Assembly: GCF_024756275.1 (NCBI RefSeq) | Contig: NZ_JANUGQ010000038.1 | Location: 1-64,000 of the forward strand | DNA length: 64,000 nucleotides | From: Streptomyces pyxinae | GTDB lineage: Bacteria > Actinomycetota > Actinomycetes > Streptomycetales > Streptomycetaceae | Direction of reading: 5' to 3' | Shown: positions 7,617-16,193 of the stretch, piece after piece | How the letters are laid out: every line of letters starts with the position of its first letter | Position numbering within the stretch: the stretch's first letter is position 1 | Position numbers and translations under genes: made by a program | Notes under the pieces: model-generated | What the model was told of the DNA's origin: nothing | The model's database searches: none | What the model saw: the letters and a program-made list of their open reading frames with translations, nothing else

Positions 7617-9893
7617 TCAGAAGCCGAGCGGCTCCTGCGGCCCCCGGGGGCCCGGGCCCCGGCCGGACAGCACCTCGCCGTACGCCTGCATCAGATCGGG
7701 CAGCCGCAGGGTGGCCAGATCGGTACGGCCGGGTGTGCCGGCGTAACCGGAGAGCCGCAGGTCCCGGTAGGCGCAGGACTTCTCGTAGAGGGTGCGCAGA
7801 AAGCGGCCGTTGCCCAGTTCGTCGATCCAGCCCTGGGCGACCACATGCCCGCTGATCGCCCGCAGTTCCTCCACCGCCTCCTCGTCCCACAGATCACCGT
7901 GGGCGGCCGCCAGCACCTTGCCGATCGCGGTCAGTTCCAGCGGACGGTACGAGGGGAAGTCCACCCGGCTGGTGAAGCGGGAGGAGAGCCCCGGGTTGGC
8001 GGCGAGCAGCCGGTCCATGCCCTCCGGGTAGCCGGCCAGGATCACCACCAGCTGGTCCCGGTTGTCCTCGGCCCGCTTCAGCAGTACCTGGAGCGCCTCG
8101 TCGCCGTAGGCGTCGCCCTTGCTGTAACCGGAGTTGGAGAGCGCGTACGCCTCGTCCACGAAGAGCACCCCGCCGAGCGCCGAGTCGATCAGCTCATTGG
8201 CCTTCACCGCCGTCTGGCCCAGGAACTCGCCCACCAGGTCCGAGCGTTGGGCCTCCACCAGATGGTCGCCGCCCAGCAGGCCGAGCGCGTAGAAGACCCG
8301 GCCCAGGATGCGGGCGACGGTCGTCTTGCCGGTGCCGGAGGGCCCGGAGAAGACAAAGTGACGTTTCGGCGGCTGCACCGGCAGCCCCTGTCCGGCCCGC
8401 AGCCGGGCCATCTCCAACTGGGCCGACAGCGCCCGGACCTGACGCTTCACCGGGTCGAGCCCCACCATCCGCTCCAGCTCCGCGAGCGCCTCCGCGAGGA
8501 GCGCGGGATCGGTGGGCCCGGCCGGGAAGACCGGAGGAGCCGACCGGCCGGGCAGCGGTGCCCGGACCCGGGCGCCGTATCCGGGACCCGGCTCCGGCAC
8601 CGGGCCGGGCCCCGCGCCGCCACCCGGCCCCTCCGGACCCGCGACCCCCGGTCCGCCCGGCCCCGGCACACCCGGCCCGGTGCCGCCCGTTCCCGCGCCG
8701 TCCGCCGCGCCGGTCCCTTCCGGACCGTCGGGCGGGGCGCCGGTGGCCGTGCCGCCGGGGACGGAACCGCCCGGGGCGCCCGTACCGGCCGGGCGCGGTC
8801 CCGGGCCCGGCACCGCCGGCCCCGGGAACTGCCAGGAGCCCGGTCCGCCGGCCCGGTCGCCACGGCGGAGCGCATCCCCGGGCGGCGGTTCGGCTCCCTC
8901 CGCCGGGCCCTCGCCGTCCCGGGGGCCGCCACCGGCGTCCTGGCCGAGCCCGGTCAGTGACACCGGAGCGAGTCCGGCCGCCTCCCCGGCCCCCTCCCAG
9001 CCCTCCGGACCGCCCCAGTCGTCGGCGGGCCCCGCCCCGTCGTAGTCCGCGACATCGGCGTAGTCGGCGTATTCCGCGTAATCGGTGCGGTCGGCGTAGT
9101 CGTCGCAGTCCGCGTATTCCGCGTAGTCGGTGCAGTCGGCGATGGCCGCCAGCCGGGCCGAGGTGTCCATGAACGCCGGGTCCACCCGGTGCACCGCCCG
9201 GTACAGCGGCAGGGCGGCGGCACTCCGGCCGGTCCCCTCGTGCGCCCGGGCCAGCCAGTAGCGCAGCTCCTTGCGCTGCGGCTGCTCGCTGCGGCACCGC
9301 ATCAGCGCGGCCGCCAGCATCGGTCCGGCCTGCCCGTACATCTCCAGCCGGACCCGCGCCATTCCGCCGAAGAGTCCCGCCTCGATGCCGAGCAGCGGAT
9401 CGTTCACCAGCGGCTCGGTCAGCCGCACCAACTGGTCCCAGTCCTTGACCAGATAGGCCCGGCAGGCGTACAGAAACCGCACCTGCGGGTCGGTGTCCAC
9501 CGGTGGCAGTCCCGCCAACGCCCGGTCGAGCTCCGCCACATGACGGCCGTCCAGCCAGTGCGAGGCGTGCGCGAGCAGCAGATCGCGCGGGCTCTCCAGC
9601 ACCGGCTGCACCCACCAGCCCAGCCAGTACCAGGAGTTGAGCGTCCGGCGATGGCGGGCGCGCTGCTCCCCGAAGCGGTGCCGGCTGCCGTACATCCGCA
9701 ACAGGGCTGTGGTGGTGTCCACGCGCAGGGCGTGCAACCCCAGCCAGGCGTCCGCCATCCCGGGATCGATCCGGACGGCGTCCTTGAACTCCTCCTCCGC
9801 CTGCGGATAGGCGCCCACCGTGTAGGCGTCCATGCCGCGCACCCAGGCGAGTTCGGCGGGAGCCGGTGCGCCGCCCTGTGTGCCGATGTCCAT
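7617..9893 (-). CDS. EccA/CbxX-type AAA+ ATPase with Asp/Tyr repeat linker
   Basis: A 758-aa AAA+ protein of the CbxX/CfqX family, which includes EccA of type VII secretion. Residues about 1-280 form a TPR-like helical region (DAYTVGAYPQAEEEF and later helices). A low-complexity linker follows; it opens with tyrosine/aspartate repeats of the YADxxDY type (encoded near 9042-9135), then becomes Gly/Pro-rich (to about 8530). The ATPase domain has Walker A SGPSGTGKTT (Lys about 523) and Walker B GVLFVDEAYAL. The ATG at 9893 follows GGGGGA; the frame is open to 10265, but that part crosses a terminator hairpin. No ESX substrates or membrane components lie nearby, so a type VII role is only possible. 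Confidence 0.85.
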   Translation of the reverse strand: MDIGTQGGAPAPAELAWVRGMDAYTVGAYPQAEEEFKDAVRIDPGMADAWLGLHALRVDTTTALLRMYGSRHRFGEQRARHRRTLNSWYWLGWWVQPVLESPRDLLLAHASHWLDGRHVAELDRALAGLPPVDTDPQVRFLYACRAYLVKDWDQLVRLTEPLVNDPLLGIEAGLFGGMARVRLEMYGQAGPMLAAALMRCRSEQPQRKELRYWLARAHEGTGRSAAALPLYRAVHRVDPAFMDTSARLAAIADCTDYAEYADCDDYADRTDYAEYADYADVADYDGAGPADDWGGPEGWEGAGEAAGLAPVSLTGLGQDAGGGPRDGEGPAEGAEPPPGDALRRGDRAGGPGSWQFPGPAVPGPGPRPAGTGAPGGSVPGGTATGAPPDGPEGTGAADGAGTGGTGPGVPGPGGPGVAGPEGPGGGAGPGPVPEPGPGYGARVRAPLPGRSAPPVFPAGPTDPALLAEALAELERMVGLDPVKRQVRALSAQLEMARLRAGQGLPVQPPKRHFVFSGPSGTGKTTVARILGRVFYALGLLGGDHLVEAQRSDLVGEFLGQTAVKANELIDSALGGVLFVDEAYALSNSGYSKGDAYGDEALQVLLKRAEDNRDQLVVILAGYPEGMDRLLAANPGLSSRFTSRVDFPSYRPLELTAIGKVLAAAHGDLWDEEAVEELRAISGHVVAQGWIDELGNGRFLRTLYEKSCAYRDLRLSGYAGTPGRTDLATLRLPDLMQAYGEVLSGRGPGPRGPQEPLGF

Positions 9894-10111
9894 CGGGTCC
9901 CCCACACGCCGTGCCCCGTTGCCGTACCGCCGGGCGGTCACCCGGCGGGAAGCGTCCCCAACTCGCTCTGCTGCAAGGAATATGACCACGCCACGGGCAT
10001 CGTACCCAGGCGACGGGGGCTTGATTAAGGGCGCGGAAGCGGCTCGGAAGCCGGTGACCCAGGGTGAGCGAGAGCCGGGCGGACGACGCGCGGCAGGGGG
10101 CTCCCGGGCAG

Positions 10112-10154
10112 TACGAAGCCCCCGGTCACGGGGGAACAACCGGGGGCTTCGCGT
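10112..10154 (-). terminator. Rho-independent-like hairpin
   Basis: Perfect 11-bp inverted repeat, GAAGCCCCCGG at 10115-10125 and its complement at 10140-10150, with a 14-nt loop. It lies 115 bp beyond the stop of the minus-strand kinase gene and should end its transcript before the AAA+ gene. The rest of the 9894-10265 spacer shows no gene. Confidence 0.75.
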
Positions 10155-10265
10155 CATGGCGGCTCCGAAAAGCCGCACATGAAGAACGTAGGACCTGTAA
10201 GCCCCCTGGGTCAAGCCGAGTTGGGGCACTCGGCGGGATCGTTTCCCCGTGGTCCGGAGAGCCAC

Positions 10266-11246
10266 TCAATTCCGGTCACGGGGAGTGATTTTCGGCTGTG
10301 TCGCGGACCTCCCACGCGGCCCGGGCCGCACCTCGTATCCCGCCGGGCACTCGCGTACCAGCGCGTCCGCGAACGGACGGGAGGGATCGCCGGCGAAGTG
10401 GCGGGTCTCCGCCACCGTCCAGCCGTCCCAGAAGGACGTCTGGGCAGGTCCGTCCCGGTGCCGCCCCCGGGCCCAGGACTCCTCGGGGCCGCGCTCCATC
10501 CACAGCAGCCGGGCCAGCCACGGCCGCACCGCCCGGCGTCCGGCGCCCACTCCCTCCACCAGGACCACGGGAGCGGCGGGCAGGCTCCTGGCCGGTCCGA
10601 AGCGGCCTAGATTCCAGTCGTACGGGTGAATGCGCGCGGCCTCGCCCTGACGGAACGGCTCCAGCACCTGCGCCCGCAGCCGCTCCGTCCAGCCGAACAA
10701 CTCGGCATGGCTGGCGAGATCGTCCAGATGGAGGACCGGGACACCGCCGAGCGCCGCCGCCAGCCGGGCGGCGAAGGTGGACTTCCCCGACCCGGCGTGC
10801 CCGTCGACCGCGACCAGCCGCACCGGACCGCAGGACGGCGGCAGCGCGCGCACCTCCGCGACGAGGGCGCCGAGCCCGGCGGGGGCGCCGGGCCTGCCGG
10901 GGGCGCCGGGCCTGCCGGGTGTGCCGGGCGTGGCGGGCCCGCCGGGTGTGGCGGAGGCGGCGGACGCTTCGGCGGAACCGGGCGTGCCGGGTGTGGCGGG
11001 CCCGTCGGGTGTGCCCGGTCCACCGGGCCTGCCGGGGTCTCCGGGTGTGGCGGAGGCGCCGGACGTGCCGGGCCCGCCGGATGTGGCGGAGGCGGCGGAC
11101 GCTTCGGCGGAACCGGGCGTGCCGGGGTCTCCGGGTGCGGCGGAAGCGCCGGGGGCGCCGTGGCCGCCGGGACCGGCGGGTTCCGGGGAGCCGGGGGAGC
11201 CGTGCCCGGGGCCGCCGGGGCCCGGGCCGGGAAGAGGACCGGTCAT
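10266..11246 (-). CDS. P-loop kinase (uridine-kinase-like) with collagen-like N-terminus
   Basis: The C-terminal 200 residues look like a nucleoside/uridine-kinase-type P-loop protein: Walker A VDGHAGSGKSTFAA (Lys about 155), HLDDLASHAELF, and a YDWNLG segment matching the substrate-binding Y-D-W/H of uridine kinases. Residues about 1-125 are an unusual Gly-Pro-rich run of collagen-like Gly-X-Y triplets, encoded by repetitive DNA. The ATG at 11246 is the only Met before the kinase core. Natural substrate unknown. Divergent from the C39-type gene. Confidence 0.75.
   Translation of the reverse strand: MTGPLPGPGPGGPGHGSPGSPEPAGPGGHGAPGASAAPGDPGTPGSAEASAASATSGGPGTSGASATPGDPGRPGGPGTPDGPATPGTPGSAEASAASATPGGPATPGTPGRPGAPGRPGAPAGLGALVAEVRALPPSCGPVRLVAVDGHAGSGKSTFAARLAAALGGVPVLHLDDLASHAELFGWTERLRAQVLEPFRQGEAARIHPYDWNLGRFGPARSLPAAPVVLVEGVGAGRRAVRPWLARLLWMERGPEESWARGRHRDGPAQTSFWDGWTVAETRHFAGDPSRPFADALVRECPAGYEVRPGPRGRSATQPKITPRDRN
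10880..11200. repeat. Coding tandem repeats for Gly-Pro-X triplets
   Basis: The DNA under the collagen-like segment is built from short (9-18 bp) GGGTGTGGCGG/CCGGGCCTGCCG-type units. One 44-bp block is repeated without change at 10947-10990 and 11082-11125. Such repeats can expand or contract, so the length of the protein's N-terminus probably varies between strains. Confidence 0.85.
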
Positions 11247-11566
11247 GCCGATCAGCGTACAAACCCGCCGGTGAGAGCCCCGTCGGGTGGCCTCCGGACG
11301 GCCCCGGGGTCGCCGGCCGGGTCGTCCCGGCGCGACGCGCGACGGATAACCGCACCCGCCGTTACCCAGGCCGCGATAGTGGGCACATCCCGCATCACCC
11401 CACCCCACCCGGTCCCCACCCCACCCGGCCCGGTCCTCACTCTCACCGCGCCCGATTCCCACCCCGCCCTCCCCGCTTCTCCGCCCTCTCCCCACCTCTC
11501 CGCCCTCCCACCACCTCGTCCTCCCGCCTCCCGCCCCCACCACCCCCTCCCGAACGGGACTTCGCC
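11247..11566 (+). promoter_or_regulatory. Divergent promoter region with a long pyrimidine tract
   Basis: This 320-bp region separates the kinase (minus) from the C39-type gene (plus). A GATAGT -10-like box lies at 11375-11380. From about 11395 to 11552 the plus strand is almost entirely C and T with many C runs; transcribed, it would be an unstructured C-rich leader. No gene is seen. Confidence 0.55.
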
Positions 11567-13012
11567 ATGAACGATTCACCCCGCGTCCCCGCGCCCGACG
11601 GCGCCCTGCCCGAGACCGCCGCGCCGGGCCGCACCCCGCGCCGGGCCCTGCTCGCCGCCGCACTCGCCGTGGCCGGCGCCGGTACCGGCCACGCCCCCGC
11701 CACCGCGGCACCCGCCGACGGGCCCCGGTCCGGCCGCCACCCGGAGCACGCGGCCCCCGCCGACCCGGTGGCGTCCGCCTCCACCGCCGCCGACAACCGC
11801 TTCTGGGTCTCGGCGGCCGACTGGGAGACGGGCGACCACGCCGGCACCGCCCCGGCCCCCGGCTCCCGCCCGGGTGTCGTCCTGGCCACCCCGGCCGGCC
11901 GGGCCGACTACCTCGACCCGCACACCGGCCGCACCGCGACCTGGGAGTACGCCACCTGGACCGGGCCCTGGCACGCCCCCGCCGTCCCGGCCACCGAGCT
12001 CGTCCCCTCCTGGAACGCCGCCACCCCCGCCGGCACCTGGATCACCGTCGAGTTCCAGGGCCGCTACGCCGACGGCACCGAGACCCCCTGGTACGTGCTG
12101 GGCCGCTGGGCCTCCGGCGACGGAGACGTCCGGCGCACCTCCCTCGACGGCCAGACCGACGGACGTACCGCAGTCCGGACCGACACCCTCGCCGTCGAGG
12201 CCCCCGCCACCGGCGAACGGCTGGTCGCCCACCGGCCGCGCCTCACCCTGCACCGGTCGCCCGGCAGCGGGGCCACCCCGACCGTGTGGCGGCTGGGCGC
12301 CATGGCCTCGGCCGTACCGGACCGCTTCACCGTGCCCGCCGCCCCGCCCGGCGAGGGACGGGAACTGGCCGTGCCGCGCTACTCCCAGACCGTTCACCTC
12401 GGGCAGTACCCGGAGTACGACAACGGCGGCGAGGCGTGGTGCAGCCCCACCTCGTCCCAGATGGTGGTCGAGTACTGGGGCCGGCGCCCCACCGCCACCG
12501 ACCTGGCCTGGGTGAACCCGGCCTTCGCCGACCCCCAGGTCTGCCACGCCGCCCGGTACACCTTCGACCACCAGTACGCGGGCTGCGGCAACTGGTCCTT
12601 CAACGCCGCCTACGCCGCCGGCTATCCGGACCTCAACGCCGTCGTCACCCGGCTGGGATCGCTGACGGAACTGGAGACCCTGATCCGGGCGGGCATCCCC
12701 GTCATCACCTCGCAGTCCTTCCGCGCCGCCGAGCTGACCGGGGCGGACTACGGCACCGCCGGCCATCTGATGACCGTCGTCGGCCTCACCGCCGACGGCG
12801 ATGTGATCGCCAACGACCCCTCGTCCCCCTCCAACGACGCGGTACGCCGGGTCTACCGCCGGCGCGAGTGGGAGAACATCTGGCTCCGTACTCAGCGGTA
12901 CGACGCCGCCGGGAACGTGGTCTCCGGCACAGGGGGTGTCTGTTACCTCTACTGGCCGCTCGACCCCACGGCCGCGCAACGCCGGGCCCTGGAGGCGATC
13001 GGCGTCCACTGA
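11567..13012 (+). CDS. Secreted C39-family-like cysteine peptidase
   Basis: A 481-aa exported protein. The N-terminus has a twin-arginine-like signal (TPRRALLAAALAVAGAG) ending near AATAAPAD. The middle is a beta-rich domain of unknown role (WVSAADWETGDHAG). The C-terminal peptidase_C39_2 domain carries Cys292 in EAWCSPTSSQM and His400 in GHLMTVVG, followed by NDPSSPSND as the expected Asn/Asp region. This fold includes secreted papain-like proteases; substrate unknown. The ATG at 11567 is preceded by GGGAC; the frame extends upstream without stops, but that is GC bias. Confidence 0.88.
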   Translation: MNDSPRVPAPDGALPETAAPGRTPRRALLAAALAVAGAGTGHAPATAAPADGPRSGRHPEHAAPADPVASASTAADNRFWVSAADWETGDHAGTAPAPGSRPGVVLATPAGRADYLDPHTGRTATWEYATWTGPWHAPAVPATELVPSWNAATPAGTWITVEFQGRYADGTETPWYVLGRWASGDGDVRRTSLDGQTDGRTAVRTDTLAVEAPATGERLVAHRPRLTLHRSPGSGATPTVWRLGAMASAVPDRFTVPAAPPGEGRELAVPRYSQTVHLGQYPEYDNGGEAWCSPTSSQMVVEYWGRRPTATDLAWVNPAFADPQVCHAARYTFDHQYAGCGNWSFNAAYAAGYPDLNAVVTRLGSLTELETLIRAGIPVITSQSFRAAELTGADYGTAGHLMTVVGLTADGDVIANDPSSPSNDAVRRVYRRREWENIWLRTQRYDAAGNVVSGTGGVCYLYWPLDPTAAQRRALEAIGVH

Positions 13013-13200
13013 ACCGCGGCGGGCGGCCCGTACGGCAGTGACGCGCGTCTCTACCCAGCCGGCCGCCCCCGCTGGCACTGTAGGGGGACTGGGGACGGCC
13101 CAGGACATGTCCGGGCCGTCCGCGCCCCCCGGCCCGGCGGCCCCCTGCCCTCGGCCTCCGGGACACCACCACCTCCGCAGAGCCAGCAGAGCGAGACACC

Positions 13201-13344
13201 ATGACCATGAGCACCGCCCTCTCCGCCGCCCGCGCCCGCACCGGGGGCCCCAAGGAGGACGGCCCCAAGCTGCTGGAACACGCCCTCGGCTGGGTCCTGG
13301 TCGTCGTCTTCGCCATGCTCGTCACCCAGGCCGGACTGTTCTGA
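13201..13344 (+). CDS. SCO1431-family small membrane protein
   Basis: A 47-aa gene. The sequence opens MTMSTALSAARARTGG, then GPKEDGPKLLEHALG, then one membrane helix WVLVVVFAMLVTQAGLF to the end. It matches the small single-helix family named after SCO1431 as I recall it; function unknown. A CACTGT -10-like box sits upstream near 13075. A GC hairpin follows at 13388-13412. Confidence 0.8.
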   Translation: MTMSTALSAARARTGGPKEDGPKLLEHALGWVLVVVFAMLVTQAGLF

Positions 13345-13387
13345 CACCACCGGGCCCCGACCCCGCGGCGACCGGCCCCGTCCTCCC

Positions 13388-13412
13388 GCTCCCGGCCCCC
13401 CCGGCCGGGAGC
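13388..13412 (+). terminator. GC-rich hairpin after the SCO1431-type gene
   Basis: Perfect 10-bp arms (GCTCCCGGCC at 13388-13397, complement at 13403-13412) around a 5-nt C loop, 43 bp after the small gene's stop. There is no T run, as is usual in high-GC actinobacteria. Confidence 0.6.
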
Positions 13413-13578
13413 GGCGCCGTGCTCGCCGCCGGATCCGGCCGGGTCCATTCCGATCGCGTCGGATTCCCGCCGCGTTCGTGCTCCGTTCCCGCCGGGATCG
13501 TGCCGGGATCGTGCCGGATTTCTGCCAGGTGGAGATCACAACTCCTCTCGACCCGGTGACGCGGGGCCCCCGATCGGG

Positions 13579-13718
13579 CATACTCAACCCGCCACAGCCG
13601 CTGGTCAGCCCCGGTCCGAGACCCGGAAGGGCAGCATCGGTGAGGCAGTGAGACCCGGCGCCGTCGCCCACCCCGCGCGTGCGGACGCCGTAGCGCCCGA
13701 CAGGGAGGAGAGCGCCGC
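13579..13718 (+). promoter_or_regulatory. Promoter and structured leader before acyl-CoA dehydrogenase
   Basis: CATACT at 13579-13584 is a good -10 box. The leader that follows folds on paper into a long interrupted hairpin: GGTC 13603-13606 with GACC 13652-13655, GCC/GGC, CCGA/TCGG, and CCC-GGAA-GGG at 13622-13631 as a GNRA-type cap. GGAGGAG precedes the start codon. The pieces were found by eye, not by folding software. Confidence 0.45.
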
Positions 13719-14906
13719 ATGTCCGACCGCGAGCCGCAGGCGGTGGAGCCCCAGCCGGTGGAACGCCACCTGCCCACCGAGGAGTCCCGGGACCTGATGG
13801 CCCTGGTACGCGACATCGCCCGGCGGGAGATCGCTCCCCGGGCGGCCGCCGAGGAGGAGGCCGGTCACTTCCCGCGTGAGACCTTCTCGCTGCTCTCCGG
13901 GTCGGGGCTGCTCGGCCTGGCGTACCCGGCCGAGTTCGGCGGTGGTGAGCAGCCGTACGAGGTGTACCTCCAGGTCCTGGAGGAGCTCGCGGCGGTCCGG
14001 CTCACCGTCGGCCTCGGCGTCAGCGTCCACACCCTCGCCTGCCACGCCCTCGCCGGCTACGGCACCAAGGAGCAGAAGGCCGAGCACCTGCCCGCCATGC
14101 TGGGCGGCGGGCTGCTGGGCGCCTACTGCCTCTCCGAACCGTCGGCCGGCTCCGACGCCGCCTCGCTGCGCACCAAGGCGGTCCGTGACGGCGACGACTG
14201 GGTCCTCACCGGCACCAAGGCGTGGATCACCCATGGGGGCGTCGCGGACTTCTGCACCGTGCTGGCCCGCACCGGCGGCGAGGGCGCTCATGGCATCACC
14301 GCCTTCCTGGTCCCCGGGGACGCCGAGGGGCTCTCCGCCGCCGCGCCCGAGAAGAAGATGGGCATGAAGGGCTCACCCACCGCCCAGCTCCACTTCGACG
14401 GGGTGCGGGTGCCGGACGCGCGCCGGCTCGGGGACGAGGGGCAGGGGTTCTCGATCGCCCTCTCCGCGCTGGACTCCGGCCGGCTGGGCATCGCCGCCTG
14501 TGCCGTGGGGGTCGCCCAGGCCGCGCTCGACGAGGCCGTCTCGTACGCGACCGGCCGCCGCCAGTTCGGCCGGCCGATCGCGGACTTCCAGGGGCTGCGG
14601 TTCCTGCTGGCCGACATGGCCACCCAGGTCGAGGCGGGCCGGGCACTCTATCTGGCGGCGGCCCGGCTGCGGGACGCCGGCCTGCCGTTCTCCCGGCAGG
14701 CGGCGATGGCCAAGCTCTTCTGCACGGACGCGGCGATGCGGGTCACCACCGACGCCGTACAGGTGCTCGGCGGCTACGGCTACACCGCCGACTTCCCGGC
14801 CGAGCGCTACTTCCGCGAGGCCAAGGTGCTCCAGATCGTGGAGGGCACCAACCAGATCCAGCGGATGGTCATCGCCCGTCATCTGGCGGGCCCGGAATCC
14901 CGCTGA
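13719..14906 (+). CDS. Acyl-CoA dehydrogenase
   Basis: A 395-aa FAD enzyme of fatty-acyl-CoA or branched-acyl-CoA oxidation. N-terminal helical domain, middle beta domain (YCLSEPSAGSDAASL, WVLTGTKAWITHGG) and C-terminal domain (ATGRRQFGRPIADFQG, VLGGYGYTADFPAERY). The catalytic Glu lies in VEGTNQIQR. Length and motifs are complete. Substrate chain length cannot be read from the sequence. A GC hairpin follows at 14975-14995. Confidence 0.95.
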   Translation: MSDREPQAVEPQPVERHLPTEESRDLMALVRDIARREIAPRAAAEEEAGHFPRETFSLLSGSGLLGLAYPAEFGGGEQPYEVYLQVLEELAAVRLTVGLGVSVHTLACHALAGYGTKEQKAEHLPAMLGGGLLGAYCLSEPSAGSDAASLRTKAVRDGDDWVLTGTKAWITHGGVADFCTVLARTGGEGAHGITAFLVPGDAEGLSAAAPEKKMGMKGSPTAQLHFDGVRVPDARRLGDEGQGFSIALSALDSGRLGIAACAVGVAQAALDEAVSYATGRRQFGRPIADFQGLRFLLADMATQVEAGRALYLAAARLRDAGLPFSRQAAMAKLFCTDAAMRVTTDAVQVLGGYGYTADFPAERYFREAKVLQIVEGTNQIQRMVIARHLAGPESR

Positions 14907-14974
14907 CCCGGGGTACGGAACCGGGTCCCGCGGCGCGGCGGCCGGCGCGAGAGCCGGCCGCACCCGCGCCGCCC

Positions 14975-14995
14975 GGGCCCGGAAGAACCGGGCCC
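14975..14995. terminator. Hairpin between convergent genes
   Basis: Perfect 8-bp arms GGGCCCGG (14975-14982) and CCGGGCCC (14988-14995) with loop AAGAA. It lies between the acyl-CoA dehydrogenase stop and the convergent zinc-ribbon gene, so it can serve both strands. Confidence 0.6.
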
Positions 14996-15078
14996 TCAAG
15001 GCATCCGCACCGGGCCGTACCGCCCCGGAAGCCATCGGCGCCGGGCGGTAGGGCCCAGTCGTGCTCAGGCGGTCGTGC

Positions 15079-15474
15079 TCAGGCGGCGCGGTCCAGCCGC
15101 AGCCGGTCGGGTGCCGGTCCCGACGTCTTGATCGGGTGCGATCCGGGGCCGCCCACGTGCGAGAACGGCTGGGTCCGCCAGTCCAGTCCCTGCGGCAGGG
15201 TCAGCAGCAGGCCGGTGTCCTGCTCCAGCGTCTCCAGCGTCTCGTCGGCGGGCCGGGCCTCGGCGGCCGGCCGGCCGGTCCCGCCGCACACCGAGAGCAC
15301 GAACGGATTCCACGGCGTGGGGCACAGCGCGTGCTCGGGCAGCACGTCCTCGTCTGCCAGCAGCGCGATGGGCCGGGCGCAGTCCGGGCAGATCACCCGG
15401 AACATCTCGAACGTGTCGTAGGCGGCGAGTTCGTCGTCCTCATCGGGTACGACGGAATCAACGGGCTCCTGCAT
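15079..15474 (-). CDS. Zinc-ribbon-like hypothetical protein
   Basis: 131 aa, no family I can name. The N-terminal third is acidic (VVPDEDDELAAYDTFEMF) and leads to ICPDCARP, one CxxC knuckle, with two more cysteines further on (HALCPTP and SVCGG), enough for one metal site. The rest is Pro/Gly-rich. The ATG at 15474 has GGGGGAG at 8 bp; the open frame starts 20 codons earlier but lacks such a site. Divergent from the Lrp gene across about 200 bp, so it may be one of its targets. Confidence 0.65.
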   Translation of the reverse strand: MQEPVDSVVPDEDDELAAYDTFEMFRVICPDCARPIALLADEDVLPEHALCPTPWNPFVLSVCGGTGRPAAEARPADETLETLEQDTGLLLTLPQGLDWRTQPFSHVGGPGSHPIKTSGPAPDRLRLDRAA

Positions 15475-15676
15475 GGAGAATCTCCCCCTCGGATGGGCCG
15501 ACCGGGCTCTGGTGGCCATGACCACAGCAAGCACTTCCCTGTCGGCCCGTCAGGTAACCATCAGGTCTCGACCAATCCGGCGGCCGGGCTGTGGCCTTGG
15601 TCACATGACGGGGGCCGGTGCCCGCCGGGAGCCGGGCAGGCTGTGCCGCGCGGGGCCCGGGGGATAGGTTGACCGC

Positions 15677-16117
15677 ATGGAGGAGCTGGATCGTCGGATC
15701 GTCGAATTGCTCGTCAAGGACGGGCGCATGAGCTACACCGATCTGGGCAAGGCCACCGGCCTGTCCACCTCGGCGGTGCATCAGCGCGTCCGCCGGCTGG
15801 AGCAGCGGGGCGTCATCCGCGGCTACGCGGCCGTCGTCGACCCCGAGGCGGTGGGGCTGCCGCTGACCGCGTTCATCTCGGTCAAACCGTTCGACCCCAG
15901 CGCCCCCGACGACATCGCCGACCGGCTCGCCGACGTCCCCGAGATCGAGGCCTGCCACAGCGTCGCGGGCGACGAGAACTACATTCTCAAGGTGCGCGTG
16001 GCCACCCCCCTGGAACTGGAGCATCTGCTCACCCGGATCCGTTCCCAGTCGGGGGTCTCCACCCGGACCACGGTCGTGCTCTCCACCCCCTACGAGGCCC
16101 GCCCGCCCCGCGTCTGA
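15677..16117 (+). CDS. Lrp/AsnC-family transcription regulator
   Basis: 146 aa with an N-terminal helix-turn-helix (MSYTDLGKATGLSTSAVHQRV) and a C-terminal RAM ligand domain (EIEACHSVAGDENYILKVRV). Such proteins sense amino acids or related metabolites as octamers. TAGGTT at 15665-15670 lies exactly 6 bp before the ATG, so the mRNA is probably leaderless; no Shine-Dalgarno site is seen. The ligand is unknown. Confidence 0.93.
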   Translation: MEELDRRIVELLVKDGRMSYTDLGKATGLSTSAVHQRVRRLEQRGVIRGYAAVVDPEAVGLPLTAFISVKPFDPSAPDDIADRLADVPEIEACHSVAGDENYILKVRVATPLELEHLLTRIRSQSGVSTRTTVVLSTPYEARPPRV

Positions 16118-16153
16118 GCCCCGGCCGCGTCCGCGTTCTCTTCCGCGTTCCCT

Positions 16154-16193
16154 CCGGAGCTGAGCTCGGATCCGGGTCCGAGCTCAGCTCCGG
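16154..16193 (+). terminator. Perfect 17-bp stem after the Lrp gene
   Basis: Arms at 16154-16170 and 16177-16193 are perfectly complementary around the 6-nt loop TCCGGG. It starts 37 bp after the Lrp stop. The remainder of the 16118-16550 spacer is low-complexity CGTCCGAG/CCCGCCCG sequence with no gene. Confidence 0.8.

Noticed and set aside
7617..9893. Type VII secretion cluster
   Set aside because: Only an EccA-like ATPase is present; no EccB-E, mycosin or WXG100 genes nearby.
9894..10265. N-terminal extension of the AAA+ ATPase by 124 codons
   Set aside because: It would be translated through a perfect terminator hairpin, and GGGGGA marks the start at 9893.
10298..11566. N-terminal extension of the C39-type protein
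   Set aside because: It would overlap the kinase gene on the other strand; a signal peptide begins right after 11567.
13603..13655. SRP RNA gene
   Set aside because: The GGAA cap and CAGCA are present, but the symmetric-loop bases differ from the conserved SRP domain IV; kept only as an unassigned structured leader.
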